22,805 bases of DNA from Archangiaceae bacterium (GTDB lineage Bacteria; Myxococcota; Myxococcia; Myxococcales; Myxococcaceae): positions 3,668 to 26,472 of the forward strand of contig JAHFDQ010000015.1 in assembly GCA_023248915.1 (NCBI GenBank). The letters are read 5' to 3'. The notes beneath the pieces are model-generated. The model saw nothing but the letters and a program-made list of their open reading frames with translations. It was not told the origin of the DNA and ran no database searches. A program made the translations under genes and the position numbers. Of this stretch, positions 1 through 8,052 are shown one piece after another (the first letter of the stretch is position 1; each line of letters starts with the position of its first letter).

Positions 1-771
1 GAGCGAGCAAGTGGTACAGGCGCCCTCGGTCGTCACCACCAGGTCGCCCGTCTCGATGCAGTTGGGAGGAGCGCCGGCGCCGGCGGACCCGCAGGCCGTC
101 GAGCCGCCGATGCTGGTCACCTCGAGCGACAAGAGCTTGTCCCACCGCTGGTTGATGACCAGGCGAACGCCCGCGTTGAAGACGTTGTCGGTGGGGCCGG
201 CGTCGGACCGGGCCGAGTCGAAGTCCACCCCGCACCGCATGCGGTCGGTGAACAGGCAGAGGGCGCTGTTGGCGCTCGTCGTCGACACGAACAGCTTCCC
301 CGTCCTCACTCTCATGTCGATGTTCACCACCACTATGTCGGGCGCCTGGGGCGAGAACGACATACCCACGAAGTCGAGGGTGAGGTTGGCCGGCACGTCC
401 TTCGCGTCGCATTTGCCGTCCATCCGGCCGCAGGCCTCGGACGTGCAGCCCACGGCGCCCTGGTCGGCGACTGCGATGTCGAGGGGCAGGGGAATCCCGG
501 CGAACGAGGTCGAGTTCACCGAGCAACCGAGCGGAACGGCCAGGGTGTTGCCCGGGGCGAACGGGGCCAGCAGCAGTTGCCAGTTGTCGTTCAGCACGGA
601 GAGGCCGCTCGCGGTGAGGCGGACGTTCACCGCGTTGTCCACCTTCGGCCCCGAGTAGCGGCCGCCCGGAATCTGGTCGAGGGCGGTGCAGCCCGAGCAG
701 CCGGCGCCCCCGGCGCAACCGGCGGCGAGGGCCCAGAGGGCGAGCGTCAACAGCCTGGCGGAGCGGGGCAT
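1..771 (-). CDS. Predicted lipoprotein, Cys-rich ectodomain; C-terminus beyond window
   Basis: An open frame runs from an ATG at 769-771 to base 1 with no stop, so 257 residues are visible and the C-terminus lies outside. The N-terminus is a lipoprotein signal: two Arg, a hydrophobic run, then Leu-Ala-Ala-Gly-Cys with the lipidated Cys at residue 19. After it comes a Gly/Cys-rich stretch and a beta-rich region with Cys in scattered pairs, which suggests disulfides in a secreted domain. I do not recognise a named family; it resembles the large conserved lipoproteins of unknown function seen in myxobacteria. It starts 13 bp after the stop of the upstream peptidase gene, so the two are probably co-transcribed. 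The ribosome binding site is weak. The reading frame and lipobox are seen directly; surface location is inferred. Confidence 0.75.
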   Translation of the reverse strand, partial: MPRSARLLTLALWALAAGCAGGAGCSGCTALDQIPGGRYSGPKVDNAVNVRLTASGLSVLNDNWQLLLAPFAPGNTLAVPLGCSVNSTSFAGIPLPLDIAVADQGAVGCTSEACGRMDGKCDAKDVPANLTLDFVGMSFSPQAPDIVVVNIDMRVRTGKLFVSTTSANSALCLFTDRMRCGVDFDSARSDAGPTDNVFNAGVRLVINQRWDKLLSLEVTSIGGSTACGSAGAGAPPNCIETGDLVVTTEGACTTCSL

Positions 772-784
772 GCACCGACTTCTA

Positions 785-3589
785 CTACTTGCGCTTGCTC
801 TCCTGGAAGGTGGCCTCGAGCTTGAGGGCTTTTCCGTCGCGCAAGAGCTCGACCGAGACCGTCTCACCGGGCTTGCCAGCGTTCAGCGCGTACATCAGGT
901 CCTCGACGCTGCCGATGGAGTGCGACCCGAGCTTGGTGAGGATGTCGCCGCGCTTCAGGCCCGCCAGGTCGGCGGCGCCTCCCGGGCGAACGCCCGACAG
1001 CAGCACTCCGGCGGTGCCCTTGGGCGGCCCGGAATAGTCGGGAATGGTGCCGAGCGAGGCGTTGAAGCTGCGCAGGTCTCCGCGCGGCAGCGGCGCCGCC
1101 GCCGGCTTCTTGTAGGTCAGCCGCGCCTCGCGCTCGTCCACCTGGACGGCCAGGTCGGCGGCCAGCGAGGCGACCATCGCCAGCCCGGTCTCGTTGACCC
1201 GGTCGGCCGTGTCCGAGGGCTTGTGGTAGTCGGAGTGCACGCCGGTGAAGAAGAACAGCACCGGGACGCCGGCCGCGTAGAAGGGCGTCTCGTCGCTCGG
1301 GCCGTAGCCGTCGCCGCTGCCCGCGCACTCGAGCCCGGCCCGCTCGCAAGCCGCGGGCAACAGGCCGTTCCATTCCTCGGCCGACTCGGTGCCGAGCACC
1401 GCGAGCTTGCCGCCGCGCAGCCGGCCCACCATGTCGAGGTTCAGCATCGCCACGACGTCCTTCATCGCCACCCCGCCCGGAGGCGAGCGGGTGAAGCGCG
1501 ACGACCCGAGCGCGCCGGACTCCTCGCCGGTAAACAAGGCAAAGACGACGTCCCGCCGCAGCTCGGACTTCCTCGCCGCCAAGAGCCGCGCCACCTCGAG
1601 CACGGCGGCGGTGCCCGAGGCGTTGTCGTCGGCGCCCAGGTGCGGCTCGTGCTTCTCGGGGGCGAGCGAGTCGCGGCCGCCGTAGCCCAGATGGTCGTAG
1701 TGGGCGCCCACCACCACCACACCCGGCAGGCGCTGCTCGGGCGGCGCACCGGCCGCGAGGCGCCCCACGACGTTGAAAACGTCTTTCGTTTCGAACTGGA
1801 GCGCCACCTTCAGCTTGGCCTGCACCGTGCCCGAGGCCAGCTTCGCCACGAGCGGCTCGATGGCCGAGCGCTTCACCACCAGCACCGGCAACCCGGCGTC
1901 GCCCGGCCCCTCGGGCTGGGAAGCCGGCAACCCGGCCTCGGTGGGAGGGCGCCAGTCGGCCCGCGCGGGCCTCGGCGGCTCGGGCAGGTCGACCACCACC
2001 AGGGCCTTGGCGCCGTGCTCGCGCGCGACCCACGCCTTGTAACGGAGGTCGCCATAGCGGCGCTGCTTCTCGGTCTCGGCGAAGGCGGGTGAGTCGGGGA
2101 CGAAGCGGCGCACCACCACCACCTTGCCCTTGGCGTTCGCCCGGGCGTAGTCGTCGACGCCGAGCGACGGTTCGACGATGCCGTAGCCGGCCAAGACGAG
2201 TGGGGCGGCGACGTCGCCCTGCGCCGAGTAGCCCGGCACCGCGAAGTCATCGCGGCCGAGGACGGCGCCCCCTAGGCTCACCGCGGTATGGGTTCCGACG
2301 GTGACGCCGGTGGCCGCCGGGAAGGGCTGGCGGTAAGAGCCGTCGTCGCTGGCGGGAGCCAGCCCTAATTCCTTGAAGCGCGCCTCGAGGTAGTCGCCCG
2401 CGGCGGCGAGCCCCGCGGTGCCGATGCCCCTTCCTTCGCGCGCGGGGTCGGCCAGCCAGGCCACGTCGCGGCGGGCGCGGTCGGCGGGAGAGTCGGCGGC
2501 CACCTTCACCGGCGAGTCCACCCAGCGCGCGACGAAGACGTTGGTGTCGTGCGCCCCGGGAGCGGTCGCGCGGTTGGACGAGAAGGCCAGCGTCTTTCCG
2601 TCGGGCGAGAACATCGGAAAGCCGTCGAAGCCGGCGGCGTAGGTGATGCGTTCGAGCCCGGTGCCGTCGGCGTTCACCGCCCAGAGGTCGAATTCGCGGC
2701 CCTTGGGGTCGCCGACGTTGGACGAGAAGACAATCCGGTCGCGGTCGGGAAACCAGAAGGGGGCGAACGACGCCGCATCGAGGCGGGTGACCTGCACCGG
2801 ATCGGTTCCGTCGGCGTTGGCGACCCACAGCTCGAGCTTCGACGGGTGGACCAGCCCCTTCTTGAGCAGCGCGCGGTACTCGTCCAACTCCTGGCCGGGC
2901 TTGGGCCGCGAGGCTCTCCAGACGATTTTCGTGCAGTCGCGGTTGAAGAAGGCGCCGCCGTCGTAACCGGGCGTGTCGGTCAGCCGCTTGACGTTCTTGC
3001 CGTCGGCGTCCATCCGGTACAGGTCGATGTCGCCGTCGCGCACCGAAGTGAAGACGATGGACCCGTCCTTGGCGCACACCGTGCCCTCGGCGTCGTAGCC
3101 GGGGGTGCGAGTCAACGGGGTGAGCCCGGTGCCGTCGGCCTTCACCCGATAGATGTCGTACGAGTCGTACAGCGCCCAGACGTAGCCCTGGCTCATGTCG
3201 GGCCGGGGCGGGCAGGCGTCACCGCCTCCGTGCGTCGAGGCGTAGAGCAGGCTTTCCCCGCCGGTGAGGAAATGCGCGCAGGTGGTGGCGCCCTTGCCGC
3301 TCGACACCGGTAGCCGCGCGGCCTCGCCCCGGTCGGCCGGCATGCGGAAGATGCGGTCGCAGTCGTCTCCGAGGCGGCGCGACTGGAAGGACAACTGGCT
3401 GCCGTCGAAGGACCAGTAGGCCTCGGCGTTCTGGCCGCCGAAGGTGAGCTGCCGCAGGTCGGCGAGGTGCGCTTCCTCGGGCAGAAGCTTGGCGGGGGAA
3501 GGCGCGGCCGTGGGCTTCACCGGCGCGTTCGCGCACGACCAGGCCCAGAGCGCCAGACAGAACCACGGGAAGCGGTGAGGTCGCGTCAT
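785..3589 (-). CDS. Secreted M28-family metallopeptidase with N-terminal PD40/TolB-like propeller and C-terminal PDZ domain
   Basis: The 934-residue product starts with a lipoprotein-type signal (Cys at residue 19). Residues ~45-360 are TolB/PD40-like propeller repeats, recognisable from recurring 'ADGTGL..LT' and 'FSPDGK.LAFSSNR' signatures. Residues ~370-830 are a zinc aminopeptidase of family M28, with an inserted PA-type domain at ~450-600. The M28 zinc and catalytic residues are all visible: His630 (AHYDHLG), Asp654 (GADDNASG), the Glu689-Glu690 pair (GEESG), Asp719 (NLDMVG) and His789 (SDYHKPSD). Residues ~845-930 are a PDZ domain (GVRPGGAADLAGLKRGDIL). Family knowledge predicts removal of N-terminal residues from peptides outside the cytoplasm, with propeller and PDZ helping to capture substrate. 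The substrate is unknown. The gene lies upstream of the left-edge lipoprotein gene on the same strand. The ATG at 3587-3589 fits the signal peptide. Confidence 0.92.
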   Translation of the reverse strand: MTRPHRFPWFCLALWAWSCANAPVKPTAAPSPAKLLPEEAHLADLRQLTFGGQNAEAYWSFDGSQLSFQSRRLGDDCDRIFRMPADRGEAARLPVSSGKGATTCAHFLTGGESLLYASTHGGGDACPPRPDMSQGYVWALYDSYDIYRVKADGTGLTPLTRTPGYDAEGTVCAKDGSIVFTSVRDGDIDLYRMDADGKNVKRLTDTPGYDGGAFFNRDCTKIVWRASRPKPGQELDEYRALLKKGLVHPSKLELWVANADGTDPVQVTRLDAASFAPFWFPDRDRIVFSSNVGDPKGREFDLWAVNADGTGLERITYAAGFDGFPMFSPDGKTLAFSSNRATAPGAHDTNVFVARWVDSPVKVAADSPADRARRDVAWLADPAREGRGIGTAGLAAAGDYLEARFKELGLAPASDDGSYRQPFPAATGVTVGTHTAVSLGGAVLGRDDFAVPGYSAQGDVAAPLVLAGYGIVEPSLGVDDYARANAKGKVVVVRRFVPDSPAFAETEKQRRYGDLRYKAWVAREHGAKALVVVDLPEPPRPARADWRPPTEAGLPASQPEGPGDAGLPVLVVKRSAIEPLVAKLASGTVQAKLKVALQFETKDVFNVVGRLAAGAPPEQRLPGVVVVGAHYDHLGYGGRDSLAPEKHEPHLGADDNASGTAAVLEVARLLAARKSELRRDVVFALFTGEESGALGSSRFTRSPPGGVAMKDVVAMLNLDMVGRLRGGKLAVLGTESAEEWNGLLPAACERAGLECAGSGDGYGPSDETPFYAAGVPVLFFFTGVHSDYHKPSDTADRVNETGLAMVASLAADLAVQVDEREARLTYKKPAAAPLPRGDLRSFNASLGTIPDYSGPPKGTAGVLLSGVRPGGAADLAGLKRGDILTKLGSHSIGSVEDLMYALNAGKPGETVSVELLRDGKALKLEATFQESKRK

Positions 3590-3619
3590 GGGGGCGAACC
3601 TCGCACGAAACGGTTCGGC

Positions 3620-3650
3620 CCCGCGACGCCGCGTTGCGCGACGTCGCGGG
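3620..3650 (-). other. Strong intercistronic hairpin
   Basis: A 9 bp perfect stem (CCCGCGACG with CGTCGCGGG) encloses a second 4 bp stem (CGCG-TTG-CGCG), separated by a single C/A mismatch. It lies between the stop of the NTF2-like gene (3675) and the start of the peptidase gene (3589). There is no T-run on either strand, so it is not a classical intrinsic terminator. It may stall or protect mRNA, or be a Rho-assisted end. Confidence 0.4.
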
Positions 3651-3674
3651 TTCGACTCGAAGCGGTCGCCGCGA

Positions 3675-4295
3675 CTACTTCTTGGTCGCCGCCGCCGGAA
3701 CGGTGGTGCCCGCGGCGGGGGCCGGAGCCGCGGTCTTGGTGGCGGGAGCGGCCGCGCTGGCCTGGGCCATGTCCATGCCGCCCCAGCCGGCCTCGACCAT
3801 CGACTTCCACTTCCAGGTGCCGTCCTTCTTCACGAGGAGGCCGGAATTCTTCCCGGACATCTTGGCCTTGCCCATCGTCATGGTGAACTCGTCCAACACG
3901 ACCGCCAGCGAGTCGGACAGGACGGTGACGGCCGGCTTGTGGGTCGTCTTCGAGTCCTTCGGCATGTTCTCGTAGAAGGGCTTCATCATCGCGATGTACG
4001 CGTCCTTCGTGTACTCCTTCGCCTCGGGCATGCCCTTCAGGTCGTCGGTGGCCATGTAGACGGGGAAGTCGACGCGGCCGACCATGCCTTCCATGTCGTG
4101 CTTGGCCTCAATCTCGTCGCCCTTCTTGAACCACTCGTCGATCTCCTTCTTGACGGCCTTCTCGTTCGTCGGCTTCCGGGCGGCCGGCCCCATCTTGGTG
4201 AAGTCCATGGCGGCGGGGGCGGCGGCTTCCTTGGTGTCGGCGTAGGCGGCAGCGGCGAACAGGAAGGCGCAACAGGCAGCGAGGGTGTTCTTCAT
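3675..4295 (-). CDS. Secreted NTF2-like (SnoaL/DUF4440-type) protein
   Basis: The 206-residue product has a Sec signal peptide with a likely cleavage after Ala-Tyr-Ala at residue 19. The mature part, roughly residues 45-175, looks like a cone-shaped NTF2-like fold: an N-terminal helix (KEIDEWFKKGDEIEAKHD), a helix 'KDAYIAMMKPFYENMP', then beta strands ending in 'KDGTWKWKSMVEAGWG', the usual terminal strand motif. The tail from ~178 is Ala/Pro/Thr-rich and probably disordered. Such domains bind small ligands or act as stand-alone scaffolds; no catalytic role can be read here. The ATG at 4293-4295 is preceded by a good Shine-Dalgarno (AGGAGAG, about 7 nt away). A TTGACA hexamer further upstream may be its promoter. 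Confidence 0.75.
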   Translation of the reverse strand: MKNTLAACCAFLFAAAAYADTKEAAAPAAMDFTKMGPAARKPTNEKAVKKEIDEWFKKGDEIEAKHDMEGMVGRVDFPVYMATDDLKGMPEAKEYTKDAYIAMMKPFYENMPKDSKTTHKPAVTVLSDSLAVVLDEFTMTMGKAKMSGKNSGLLVKKDGTWKWKSMVEAGWGGMDMAQASAAAPATKTAAPAPAAGTTVPAAATKK

Positions 4296-4327
4296 TCGGT
4301 ACTCTCCTAGGCTACGGGTGTGGCCGG

Positions 4328-4356
4328 GAAGTACGGCGCGGGCCCCCGAGTGTCAA
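4328..4356 (-). promoter_or_regulatory. Candidate sigma70-type promoter for the NTF2-like gene
   Basis: On the minus strand a perfect TTGACA (4356-4351) is followed after 17 nt by TACTTC (4333-4328), a poor -10 match. The predicted start would be about 25 nt upstream of the ATG at 4295, with the Shine-Dalgarno between. The -35 is good; the weak -10 limits confidence. Confidence 0.35.
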
Positions 4357-4426
4357 CGAGAACCGCCGCTCTCTCGCGCAGGACGATGTGGCGAGTTCGC
4401 CCGCGGAGTGCTACGCCTCTCGTTCC

Positions 4427-4738
4427 ATGGGAACTCTGCTCGCGCTGGCCCTTGCGGCCTCTCCGGTCGTCGCCCCGTTTCCGGCCCCCAAGGTCGCCCA
4501 GATTTCGGACGACCTGAAGTACGCCAGCGGCGTCATCGCCGCGGTCGCTCCCGGCGGTGTCAGCGTCGTCGTCAACACGCCCGCCGGCCCGGTCACCTTC
4601 ATCACCGACAAGGTGCAGGTGATTGGCAAGGAAGGCGGCGCGCTGGGCGGGTCGGCCTCGCTGCAGGTCGGGCAGATGATTCGCATCTACTTCTTCGTCG
4701 CCGACGGTGCGCGGGCGAGGGAAATCGACCTCACCTGA
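4427..4738 (+). CDS. Small exported protein, beta-rich, unknown function
   Basis: The product is 103 residues when started at the ATG at 4427, which places a signal-peptide-like hydrophobic stretch (MGTLLALALAAS) at the N-terminus. An in-frame GTG at 4388 would add 13 residues that do not look like a signal sequence. The mature part alternates short strands, with a pattern 'ASGVIAAVAPGGVSVVV..PAGPVTFIT' and a closing 'LQVGQMIRIYF', reminiscent of small OB/DUF5666-like beta barrels; that resemblance is an impression only. It is a single gene on the plus strand between two minus-strand units. It is divergent from the NTF2-like gene and convergent with the permease gene 21 bp downstream. The function is unknown. 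Confidence 0.6.
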   Translation: MGTLLALALAASPVVAPFPAPKVAQISDDLKYASGVIAAVAPGGVSVVVNTPAGPVTFITDKVQVIGKEGGALGGSASLQVGQMIRIYFFVADGARAREIDLT

Positions 4739-4759
4739 CGGGTGCGGCAGCGCCGCGGT

Positions 4760-5536
4760 TCACCCTCGCCGGCGCCACGCCAGGCTGAGGAAGAAGGCGG
4801 TCCCCGCGCAGGCGACGATGAGGGGCCCCGAAGACCGGTGCAAGAGCGCCGCGGCGTAGCTGCCCAGCACGGTGGCCACCACCGCGACGGCGACCGAGAT
4901 CGCCAGCATGCGGTTCAGGCCCGTCGCCAGGCGCCTGGCCGTGGCGGCCGGAATGATGAGCAGCGACCCCATCAAGAGGACGCCGAGGAACCTGAGCCCC
5001 AACCCCACCGTGGCGGCGAAGGCGAGCAGGTAAGCCAGGTTCAGTCTTCGGGTGTCGATGCCGCTGGTGAGCGCGATCTCGGTCGAGACGAGCGACACCA
5101 CCAACGCGTGCCGCGCGCGCGCGATGAAGGCCACCACCAGCGCCGAGACCGCCAGGCCGACCCCGGTTTCCCAGGCGGTGAGCTGTCCGGGGTTGCCGAG
5201 CAGCGCGTCGATGAGCTCTTCGCCCGAGGTGATGATTCCGCCGACGGCGAGCGCGACCGAGAAGACGACGCCGGTGACGGTCTCGGTCGCGATGTGAGTG
5301 CGGTTCTCGACCGTCCAGACCAGCAACGTTCCGAGGAACAAAAGGGCCAGCGCCCCCACGAGCGGGTGCAGCCGCAGGGCGATCGCGATGCCGATGCCCG
5401 GAAGGGCGACGTGCGAGAGCGCGTCGGCGGCCAGCGTCATGCGCCTCATCACGGCGAAGCTGCCCACCAGCCCTGCGGCCACGGCCATGCAAACCGAGAG
5501 CGCCAGCGCGCTAGCAGCGAGGGTCGTCGTGGACAT
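4760..5536 (-). CDS. Metal ABC transporter permease, ABC-3 (ZnuB/TroC/MntB) family
   Basis: The 258-residue integral membrane protein has about eight hydrophobic segments and the ABC-3 family signature near the N-terminus: 'GLVGSFAVMRRMTLAADALSH' followed by a small-residue-rich helix. A second conserved stretch is 'FLGVLLMGSLLIIPAATARRLA', the family's late helix pair. It should form the inner-membrane channel of a zinc, manganese or iron importer. Its ATG (5534-5536) lies inside the end of the ATPase gene, a 26 bp overlap, which implies translational coupling and a shared complex. It has a poor ribosome binding site, as expected for a coupled gene. No binding protein is encoded next to it. 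The nearest one is the ZnuA-like gene at 9972-10877, beyond the SPFH unit. Confidence 0.88.
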   Translation of the reverse strand: MSTTTLAASALALSVCMAVAAGLVGSFAVMRRMTLAADALSHVALPGIGIAIALRLHPLVGALALLFLGTLLVWTVENRTHIATETVTGVVFSVALAVGGIITSGEELIDALLGNPGQLTAWETGVGLAVSALVVAFIARARHALVVSLVSTEIALTSGIDTRRLNLAYLLAFAATVGLGLRFLGVLLMGSLLIIPAATARRLATGLNRMLAISVAVAVVATVLGSYAAALLHRSSGPLIVACAGTAFFLSLAWRRRG

Positions 5537-6215
5537 GGAAGCGCAGCGGCATGCCGTAGAGCGCGGTCAGCGATTCGGGCGTGAGCGCGACCCTCGGTGG
5601 CCCGAAGGAAGCCCGGCCCCGGTTCAGGCACAGCACGTGGGTGGCGTAGTGGGTGACGACCGAGAGGTCGTGCGAGATGAACAGCACCGTCACGCCCGAA
5701 TCTTCCTGCAAGCGGCGAATCAGGTCGTAGAGCCGTTCCTGGCTGGGTTCGTCGACGCCCGCGGCGGGTTCGTCGAGCAGCAGCACGTTTGGGTCTCCGA
5801 TGAGGACGAAGGCCAGGAGCAACCGCTGAAACTGGCCGCCCGACAGGTCGCCGATCGGCTGGAGCGTCAAAGGCTCGTCCAGCCCGACCCGCGCCAGCGC
5901 GCGAGCGACGTCGGCCGGGCCCGCCCGCGCGACCGCCGCCTTGGCCCGGAGGAAGTCGGCGCCGGTCATCGGCAGGTCGCGGTCGAGGTCGAGCTTCTGC
6001 GGCAGGTACCCGAGCCGGGTTCCCGCCGCCCACTTCACCGTTCCATCGTGCGGCAGCGACCCGACCAGGGCCCTGAACAGCACCGTCTTGCCAGCGCCGT
6101 TCGGCCCGATGACCGCGAGCGTCTGCCCGCTGGGCGCGCTGAACGACAGGCCCTCGAGCACCCGGGTTCGGCCGAAGCGAATGCCCAGCTTCTCGACTTC
6201 CAGCGCCTTCTCCAT
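5511..6215 (-). CDS. Metal ABC transporter ATP-binding protein (ZnuC-like)
   Basis: The 234-residue ATPase has every motif in order: Walker A GPNGAGKT (37-44), Q-loop LPQK (Gln73), signature LSGGQ (124-128), Walker B VLLLDEP with Glu149, and the H-switch SHD (181-183). It powers import through the overlapping ABC-3 permease gene. I chose the ATG at 6213-6215 because family members begin a few residues before 'LEVEKL'. An upstream GTG at 6248 would add 11 residues without family similarity. The C-terminus ends in 'FHVHDDPRC', a short His/Asp/Cys cluster that could bind metal, though this is only suggestive. The gene is divergent from the SPFH unit, with about 130 bp between them that must hold both promoters. 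Family assignment is firm; zinc specificity is inferred from the neighbourhood. Confidence 0.93.
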   Translation of the reverse strand: MEKALEVEKLGIRFGRTRVLEGLSFSAPSGQTLAVIGPNGAGKTVLFRALVGSLPHDGTVKWAAGTRLGYLPQKLDLDRDLPMTGADFLRAKAAVARAGPADVARALARVGLDEPLTLQPIGDLSGGQFQRLLLAFVLIGDPNVLLLDEPAAGVDEPSQERLYDLIRRLQEDSGVTVLFISHDLSVVTHYATHVLCLNRGRASFGPPRVALTPESLTALYGMPLRFHVHDDPRC

Positions 6216-6346
6216 GAGGCCACCATAAGGAGGCCGGTCGGGTGGCACGGGGAATCGCGCCTCTGAGCACCGGGAAGTGAACAGAGCCCGCCAACTGACG
6301 CGGAACGGTGCGGACGAGCGACCACTCGACTAATGTCCGCCGCCCG

Positions 6347-6991
6347 ATGTACCCCGAGCACTTCACACTCCCGTTCGTGGCCGGCGTCCTCATCGCCGCC
6401 GCCGAACGGCGCCGTCCCGGGCTAGGCGCCTGGACCGACGCGTCGCGAAAAGAGCTGGAGGCGGTTTTTCGCGCCGAGCTGGTCGACGTGAAGAGGCAGT
6501 TCTTCGAGATCTTCGACGACAAGCCCTACTGGGAAAACCTGGAGAAGACGCTGCTCGAGGTGGCGCTGCCCAGGTACCTGGCGGCGGCCGAGCCAGAGAG
6601 CGCGCTCGAAAAGAAGAGCTACGGCGTCTGGCGTGGCGGCGACCTCGTCTCGCGCGGGGCCTACATGGCGGGCGGGCTGTTGGTGGGCGTCATCATGGTC
6701 AAGGTGCCGTTCATTCCCATTCCGAACACCTGGGACTTCTTCGCGTTTCTGACGATGCTGGGGGCGCCGTTCATTCCCGACCTTCAGGTGTCGTTCCACA
6801 AGCGCGGGTACCACAAGGCGCTGCGGTTCATCGTCGACGACATGCGCGAGGCGGCCGCGAAGACGAAGCTGTACCAGCCGCTCTCGGTGGACGAGCTCGC
6901 CGTCGGCGCTCCGGCACCGGTGAGCCACCCCTCGGCCGAACCGGCCGCCGCGCCCGCGCCGCGGAACGGCGAACGCAACAAGGAGGGCTAG
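6347..6991 (+). CDS. Unrecognised membrane protein heading an SPFH operon
   Basis: I do not recognise this 214-residue protein. Residues 1-100 look soluble and largely helical (for example KELEAVFRAELVDVKRQFFEIF). Two hydrophobic segments follow, at ~105-125 (AYMAGGLLVGVIMVKVPFIP) and ~129-145 (WDFFAFLTMLGAPFIP), sharing a repeated 'PFIP' motif at their ends. The C-terminal 30 residues are Ala/Pro-rich and probably disordered. There is no signal peptide. The ATG at 6347 is preferred over the GTG at 6308, but no clear Shine-Dalgarno is visible at either. Its stop is 3 nt from the start of the first SPFH gene, whose ribosome binding site overlaps the end of this gene, so the three genes form one transcription unit. 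It may be a partner of the SPFH complex (inference). Confidence 0.75.
   Translation: MYPEHFTLPFVAGVLIAAAERRRPGLGAWTDASRKELEAVFRAELVDVKRQFFEIFDDKPYWENLEKTLLEVALPRYLAAAEPESALEKKSYGVWRGGDLVSRGAYMAGGLLVGVIMVKVPFIPIPNTWDFFAFLTMLGAPFIPDLQVSFHKRGYHKALRFIVDDMREAAAKTKLYQPLSVDELAVGAPAPVSHPSAEPAAAPAPRNGERNKEG
6981..6987 (+). promoter_or_regulatory. Strong Shine-Dalgarno fixing the start of the first SPFH gene
   Basis: AGGAGGG lies 7 nt before the ATG at 6995 and overlaps the last codons of the preceding gene. It supports that start and tight coupling. Confidence 0.75.
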
Positions 6992-6994
6992 TCC

Positions 6995-8050
6995 ATGGCC
7001 GTCGATCTGCAGGGCACGAGCCGTCGCATCTTCGCCACGCGCGCGGGCCGGGTGCTCTATCTCACGGTCTTCTGCCTGGTTGGGCTGACGGTCGCGTACA
7101 ACGGCTGCACCGTCTACGTGAAGCCGAACCAGTACGGCATCAAGCAAGTCATCTACGGCTCGGGCAAGGGCATCAAGCCCGAAATCTACTCCGCGGGAGT
7201 GCGCTGGGTGATGACCGGCACCGAGCGCATGCACCTGTTTCCAACCGACCTGCAGGCGTTGAACCTCACCGCGTCATCGAGCGAGTCCGATTCCGTCGAG
7301 GGCAGCCGCTTGATGCCAGCGCTCAACATTCAGACGAGCGAGGGCTACAACGTCCGGGTCGACTTGACCGTGCTCTACCGCATCGAAGACCCCTACAAGG
7401 TCATCACCGCGGTGGGCCCGGGGCGGCTCTACGAAGATTCGGTGGTAATTCCCCGGTCCGAGCAGATTCTGCGCATGCGCCTAGGAGAGCTCGAGGCCGA
7501 GCAGTTCTACAACGTCAGCAGGCGCGCCGAGAAAGTGGCCGCGGCGCTCGCCGACCTGAACGCCGCGCTGCAGCCGGTGGGGGTGAAGGCGCTCAACGTC
7601 TTCGTGCGCCGCTACTCGTACGACGAGAAGTACCAGACTGCGATCGAGCAGCGGAAGATTCAGGACCAGAACGTCTTCAAGAACAAGGCCGAGGCCGAGA
7701 TGGCCACCGCCAACGCCGCGAAGGACAAGATCGTCGCCCAGGGCGAGGCCGCGGTGAAGATCGAGCTCTCGCGCGGCGACGCCGAGAGGAAGAAGGTCGA
7801 AGCCGAGGCCGACCTGTACGCGCGCAAGCAGCGCGCCGCCGGGCAGCTCGAGGTGAAGCTGGCCGAGGCGGAAGGGACGAGGCTCGAGAACGAGGCGCTG
7901 CGCGGGGTCGGCAGCGACAACATGGTCGGGCTGAAGATGGCCGAAGTGATGAAGGGCACCCGGGTCATCGTGGTGCTCACCGACGGTGAGAGCGGCGTCA
8001 ACCCGCTCGACCTGAAGTCCGTCCTGAAGCGCTTCGACGTGAGGGAATGA
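6995..8050 (+). CDS. SPFH/band-7 (prohibitin-like) membrane-anchored protein
   Basis: The 351-residue protein has a short basic N-terminus, one transmembrane segment at ~19-37, an SPFH domain at ~40-205 and a long charged helical region at ~215-300. The helical part is Ala/Glu/Lys-rich (AEAEMATANAAKDKIVAQGEAAVKIELSRG), the classic flotillin/HflC-type coiled coil. The C-terminus includes 'GSDNMVGLKMAEVMKGTRVIVV', a common closing strand in stomatin-like proteins. With a basic N-terminus and a single anchor, the domain is expected in the periplasm, like HflK/HflC. Family role: large ring-like membrane assemblies that organise proteases or lipid domains. The next gene encodes a second SPFH protein and overlaps or abuts this one, so a hetero-oligomer is likely. 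Confidence 0.9.
   Translation: MAVDLQGTSRRIFATRAGRVLYLTVFCLVGLTVAYNGCTVYVKPNQYGIKQVIYGSGKGIKPEIYSAGVRWVMTGTERMHLFPTDLQALNLTASSSESDSVEGSRLMPALNIQTSEGYNVRVDLTVLYRIEDPYKVITAVGPGRLYEDSVVIPRSEQILRMRLGELEAEQFYNVSRRAEKVAAALADLNAALQPVGVKALNVFVRRYSYDEKYQTAIEQRKIQDQNVFKNKAEAEMATANAAKDKIVAQGEAAVKIELSRGDAERKKVEAEADLYARKQRAAGQLEVKLAEAEGTRLENEALRGVGSDNMVGLKMAEVMKGTRVIVVLTDGESGVNPLDLKSVLKRFDVRE
8041..8045 (+). promoter_or_regulatory. Shine-Dalgarno deciding the start of the second SPFH gene
   Basis: GAGGG ends 1 nt before an ATG at 8047 (which overlaps the upstream stop as ATGA) and 7 nt before a second in-frame ATG at 8053. Spacing favours 8053. Confidence 0.5.
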
Positions 8051-8052
8051 CC

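Noticed and set aside
686..2092. Long plus-strand open frame of 468 codons opposite the M28 peptidase
   Set aside because: Composition is Arg/Gly/His-biased with no domain; it lies antisense to a gene with intact catalytic motifs, a typical artefact of high GC.
4744..4756. GCGGC-AGC-GCCGC stem between convergent genes as a bidirectional terminator
   Set aside because: Only 5 bp with a 3 nt loop and no T-run on either strand; such stems are common by chance at this GC content.
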